A DNA stretch of 64,000 nucleotides, from the NCBI RefSeq assembly GCF_029893235.1, contig NZ_JARXWE010000009.1, forward strand, positions 1-64,000, in the 5' to 3' direction. Positions 60,077 through 64,000 of this stretch are shown in pieces. Origin of the DNA: Dysgonomonas sp. PH5-45. GTDB taxonomy: Bacteria > Bacteroidota > Bacteroidia > Bacteroidales > Dysgonomonadaceae. The position numbers and the translations under genes are program-made. A model generated the notes under the pieces. It was given only the letters and a program-made list of their open reading frames with translations, did no database searches and was not told the origin of the DNA. Within the stretch, counting starts at the first letter, position 1, and every line of letters starts with the position of its first letter.

Positions 60077-60109
60077 TATATAAAAGAATAATTAACAAAT
60101 AATACATTA

Positions 60110-63100
60110 TGGCGGACAGATTTCAGCATAGGCGGGACACTAAAGAGCGTTGGGCTCAAATCAACCCGATCCTTATGGAAGGAGAAGTTGGTTACGAATT
60201 AGATACGGACCAATATAAGCTTGGCGATGGCATTCGTTCTTGGAATGATTTGCCATACAGAGGGGATCCTTGCGTTCAGCAGGAAGGAACTTCCACTACT
60301 ACCCCTATGTCCCAAGCGGCAATTACAGAAGCTTTGAAAAAGAGAGTACCGAAAACATCCTTTTTAAATGTATCGGCTGAAACAGGTAATTTTACATTCA
60401 TTAACTCCGAACAAGCTAGGCTTGCGGTTCCTGCCGCATCAAGAGGTAGAGACCAGATATTAGTATACCAGACAAAGGAGAAGGTGATCGTAGAATACTG
60501 TACCATATCTAATGTTACGAATGACGATGCATGGAAGGCTGATTCTTCATGGGAGTCCGTAGGCTCGGGTGGTATACTCAACATCTCAGAGGAGACAAAC
60601 AAATACGACTATGATAACGCTACCAGCGCGAGAGCAGCCGTACAAGATTCTGATAAAAAGCAGGGACAGCTCATCTTATATAAGTTAAAAACTGGTTGGG
60701 TGTACGATTTCTTTATCGGAGCCGATATCACTAATTGGAATGTTGATTCTAATTGGGTACAAATAGCTACGAGTGCCGATTTGCAAACACTTAACAAACT
60801 TGTAAACGACACAGTGAAGGACATCAATACGTCTATGACGAATTTAGACAAAGACCTTCGCGATGCTCTTAAAACCAGAGCCGATGGTGTACGCCTGACT
60901 GACGAAAATAAGCTACAACTGACTTCTGAGGGAACTGATGTCGGAGAAGCTATTGAACTGCCTTCGGGAATTCTAAATTTGTCTTACAAGGAAAATAAGG
61001 AATATACCAATTCTGAAACTGCCCGTAATACAGTTAAAACACCCGATCGAATCATAGGTCAAATCATCACCTATAAGTTAAACGATGGTGTTTGGTATTT
61101 GGACCAGTTTGTCGGTGAAACTATCGGTTCGTGGGGTAATAATGGCAGCTGGACACAGTATGCCCTGAAACGTGACCTTACACCGCTATTGCTTGATATT
61201 GAAGATTTGAAAATCAAATTCGATTCGGTGAATAGTGCTATTCTGGGTAAGATTGATGGTCTTGAGTCCGAAGACGTTGACGAAAATAACATGGCCATTA
61301 TCGGCACATCTAACGGTGTGGAAGTCGGTCGTGTGATCATCCCCAAAGGTGGTGGCGGAACAGGTCCGTCAACAGGAGTCGTTATGAAGATGAAAGCTAT
61401 CGGGGCTACTACTATTGTCGTTTCCAAAGGAGAAGATGCTATACTGAACTATAACTGGACGTCTGTCGATACTGAGGATGATTCCGAAACAGGCCCTGGT
61501 ACCCTTACCATTCTTGTAAATAACTTTGCCGTAATGACGGATACGATAAATCAGGGTGATAATTCCATCAACCTGAAAGGTTATCTGAATGACGGCTCCA
61601 ATATTGTGAGAATACGTGTTACCGACAGTTACAACAATTACCGTACACTGAACTACACTATACAGGTAGCTTCTTTGTTACTGACATCTACATTTGCAGA
61701 TGATATTTTTTACGATAGGGAACCCGTTCAGTTCCGTTATGTTGTTCAAGGAACGGGAACCAAAACAATCCGGTTCTGGTTAAATGGTGCTGAAATAGCA
61801 CCCGATGTAACGGATTCTACCAATAAGCAATTCACGAAGAATCTGACAGGACTTGTTCCGGGTACGAACTCTATCCGGGTTGTCGCCGAGAGTACCGTTG
61901 GCGGCTACAACCTGAAAAGTAATGAGATTTATTATGAGTTCATCAACACAAGTCAGGGGCTATCTCAGCCGGCTATTGTTATATCCTTCAACAAAACCAA
62001 AGTCCGCCAATTCGAGATTGTTGAGATTCCGTTCGTAATTTATGATCCGGATAATCAGAAAGCCCGTGTTGAGTTGTTAGTAAACAATGTGCTTGTTCAG
62101 ACATTGGACGTTGAACGTACGCGCCAGATATGGTCCTATTTAGCACAAGAACAGGGGACTTTCCAACTGAGGATACAGTGTCGGGGAGTAATGAAAGCGG
62201 TTACCTTCGAAGTTGAAGCATCCGAATACGATATCATGGAAGAGGTTGGAAACTTGCAGTACAAAGGTTCTGCTATCGGCAAATCGAACTCCGCAGCAGA
62301 CAGGGCTTCATGGAAATATGGAGACTACGATGCTATTTTCTCTGATTTTATGTGGACGGATGACGGATGGCATCGTGACGTAAACGGGAACAACCATTTG
62401 AGGCTCATTGGCGAGAGTAAAATAAACGTAGCTATAAAGCCTTTCGGTGTTGGTATTCTTCAGGAGGGCATGACCTTTACTGTGGAATTTGCTACGCAGG
62501 ATGTAGTAGACCCCGAAGCTGTTATCATGAGTTGCTTTGCCGATGGTATTGGTATCGAGGTGAAGCCTAACTATATTCGCCTGAAATCGGCCCAAACGGA
62601 AATCACAGCCAATCTGGATAGTTCTACAAAAGTAAGCGTATCATTCGTTGTTCAGAGAACCAATCAAAACCGGTTGCTATTGTTGTACATTGATGGAATC
62701 ATGTCGGGATCGATACAGTTCTCGTCAACGGACAACCTGTCACAGAGTAGTTCTCCCGGATTCTCAGTTGGTACAGGCGACAGAGCATGTATAACCATGC
62801 TATACACTATCAGATGGTATAACAACAGTTTGGATTTTAACCAGATATTCGGCAATTATATCTTTGATATTGAGAATTTCGATGAAAAAGTAGAAAAATA
62901 TCAGTTCAATAATATATTGAACGATTTTGGAGAGATTGATTATACCAAGGCACTCGATTGGCTTCCTTGTTTAACTATTGTCGGCGATTTGCCTACTTTC
63001 AAGGGGGATAAGAAAAACTGCGATATGTTGTATGAGGACAAGAAGAATCCTTCTCTATCGTGGTCGGGAAAGAATATCCAAAATGACGTACAGGGTACTT

Positions 63101-64000
63101 CCTCACAAGCATATCCACGTAAGAACTACAAGTTCAAGTTTCAAGAGCCTATCACTATGACCGAGACGGGGCAAACATCACCTACTTATTCTATGTTGGG
63201 AACCCAAATACCGGCAAAGGTGTTCTGTATGAAAGCCGACTTTGCGGAATCGTCCGGTACACATAATACGGGTATGGCTGTTCTTGTGGACGAAGCTCTG
63301 CGGAAATTGAACTATACCATACCACCACAAGCCAATGATGAAAGGGTGCGTACAACCGTATTCGGTTATCCATGCCTTATCTTCCACAAGCAAAACGAAT
63401 CCGATGCACCTACATTTTTAGGTAAATATAACTTCAATGATGACAAGTCGTCTACTCAGGTGTTCGGATTCCAGCCGGGCATGGAGTGTTGGGAGTTTTT
63501 GAATAATACCTCTAATATCTGCCTATTCAAAGGTGCGGATTGGACATCTACCATCGTAAACGGTAAGGGGGAGACTATTCCGGCATGGTTGAATGATTTG
63601 GAAGGTCGCTATCCTGACGGAAACGATAATGCCACCAACATAAAACCGTTGTGGTCGTGGGTTGCTTCCTGTATCGGAAATCCTACAAAGTTTAAGAGCG
63701 AATGTAAGAATCACTTTAATGAGAAGTGGCTTGTATTCTATTGCTTGGCAACAGAACTATTTGGGGCTATCGACCAACGGGCCAAAAACCAGATGTTAAC
63801 CACTTATGGGGAGAAGAGCGCGTCGGGCGACTTGATCTGGTACTTTATTTTCTATGACAACGATACCATTATCGGTATCAACAATGAGGGACGTATGTCG
63901 TTCAACTATGATATCGAAACTAAGGATGAATATGGTAGTTCTCACGTTTGGAACGGTTGGAACTCAGAATTGTGGACATTGGTTGAAGCTGCTTATCAGG
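60110..64000 (+). CDS. Large tail fibre protein (cut by window end)
   Basis: The frame from ATG 60110 stays open to the window end, giving at least 1297 residues. It starts MADRFQHRRDTKERWAQINPILMEGEVGYE, split by the common phage fibre N-terminal motif RRDT..W...NP.L..GE.G, then LGDGIRSWNDLPY. Repeated beta-rich segments and Ig-like parts follow. It is the likely host-recognition protein. The C-terminus lies outside the window. Confidence 0.88.

Larger units (their letters stand above)
10093..64000. mobile_element. Prophage of a Bacteroidales siphophage (right end beyond window)
   Basis: From the tRNA-Pro junction onward the genes form a temperate tailed phage: divergent repressor/early operon, DGR, replication and DNA modification module, serine recombinases, head and tail genes with a long tape measure, terminase, portal and tail fibre. 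No tyrosine integrase is seen, so it and the intact tRNA-Pro are expected beyond 64,000. Confidence 0.8.

Noticed and set aside
1-64000. CRISPR array
   Set aside because: No run of regularly spaced identical repeats of suitable length was seen; the 32-bp spaced AAAGTTCTAT copies are only three and lie at a promoter.

Overview
The window looks like a Bacteroidales chromosome (Bacteroides, Parabacteroides or Dysgonomonas type). It is AT-rich, several promoters match the Bacteroidetes pattern TTTG-N20-TAnnTTTG, Shine-Dalgarno sequences are mostly absent, and the gene families are typical of Bacteroidales islands and siphophages.

Positions 1 to about 10,050 are host or genomic-island DNA. They hold the 3' end of an IS transposase whose insertion truncated an AAA ATPase gene, a C5 methyltransferase with a putative restriction partner, a long nested hairpin, two accessory genes, and the backbone of a small mobilizable element (MobC, relaxase, Toprim/zinc-ribbon protein, DUF3987 protein, HTH protein) with no recognisable integrase.

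A 43-base 3' half of tRNA-Pro(GGG) at 10,051-10,093 marks the left edge of a prophage that continues past the right end of the window. In order, the prophage carries: a leftward S24 repressor with a second regulator, and a divergent early operon controlled by a perfect 20-bp inverted-repeat operator; a non-coding block with two abnormal tRNA-like RNAs; a diversity-generating retroelement (DGR) with two adjacent target genes, a template repeat and a reverse transcriptase; a replication and modification module (DUF2800, DUF2815, family A polymerase, PP-loop protein, Dam-type, N-type and C5 methyltransferases, primase-helicase, VRR-NUC nuclease, SNF2 helicase, pyrophosphohydrolase); a candidate origin; a second regulatory island (replication-initiator-like gene, XRE repressor, three operator copies at exact 32-bp intervals); a rightward operon of small genes holding a third, distant DGR target and two serine recombinase paralogs; a leftward structural operon (scaffold, capsid, connectors, tail, tape measure, tail tip); and a divergent rightward unit with terminase, portal, baseplate protein and a large tail-fibre gene cut by the window end.

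The strongest unusual signal is the DGR. Against one template at 13,859-13,938, repeats VR1 and VR2 differ at 29 positions, every one an adenine in the template. A third variable repeat lies about 20.5 kb away in a different operon (9 of 10 differences at template adenines). The targets are small soluble-looking proteins, not tail fibres, and no Avd accessory gene is visible. Other notable items are a family of six short hairpins with compensating stem changes just upstream of start codons, a 182-nt tRNA-Leu-like RNA with large insertions, and a long second reading frame inside the phage C5 methyltransferase gene.
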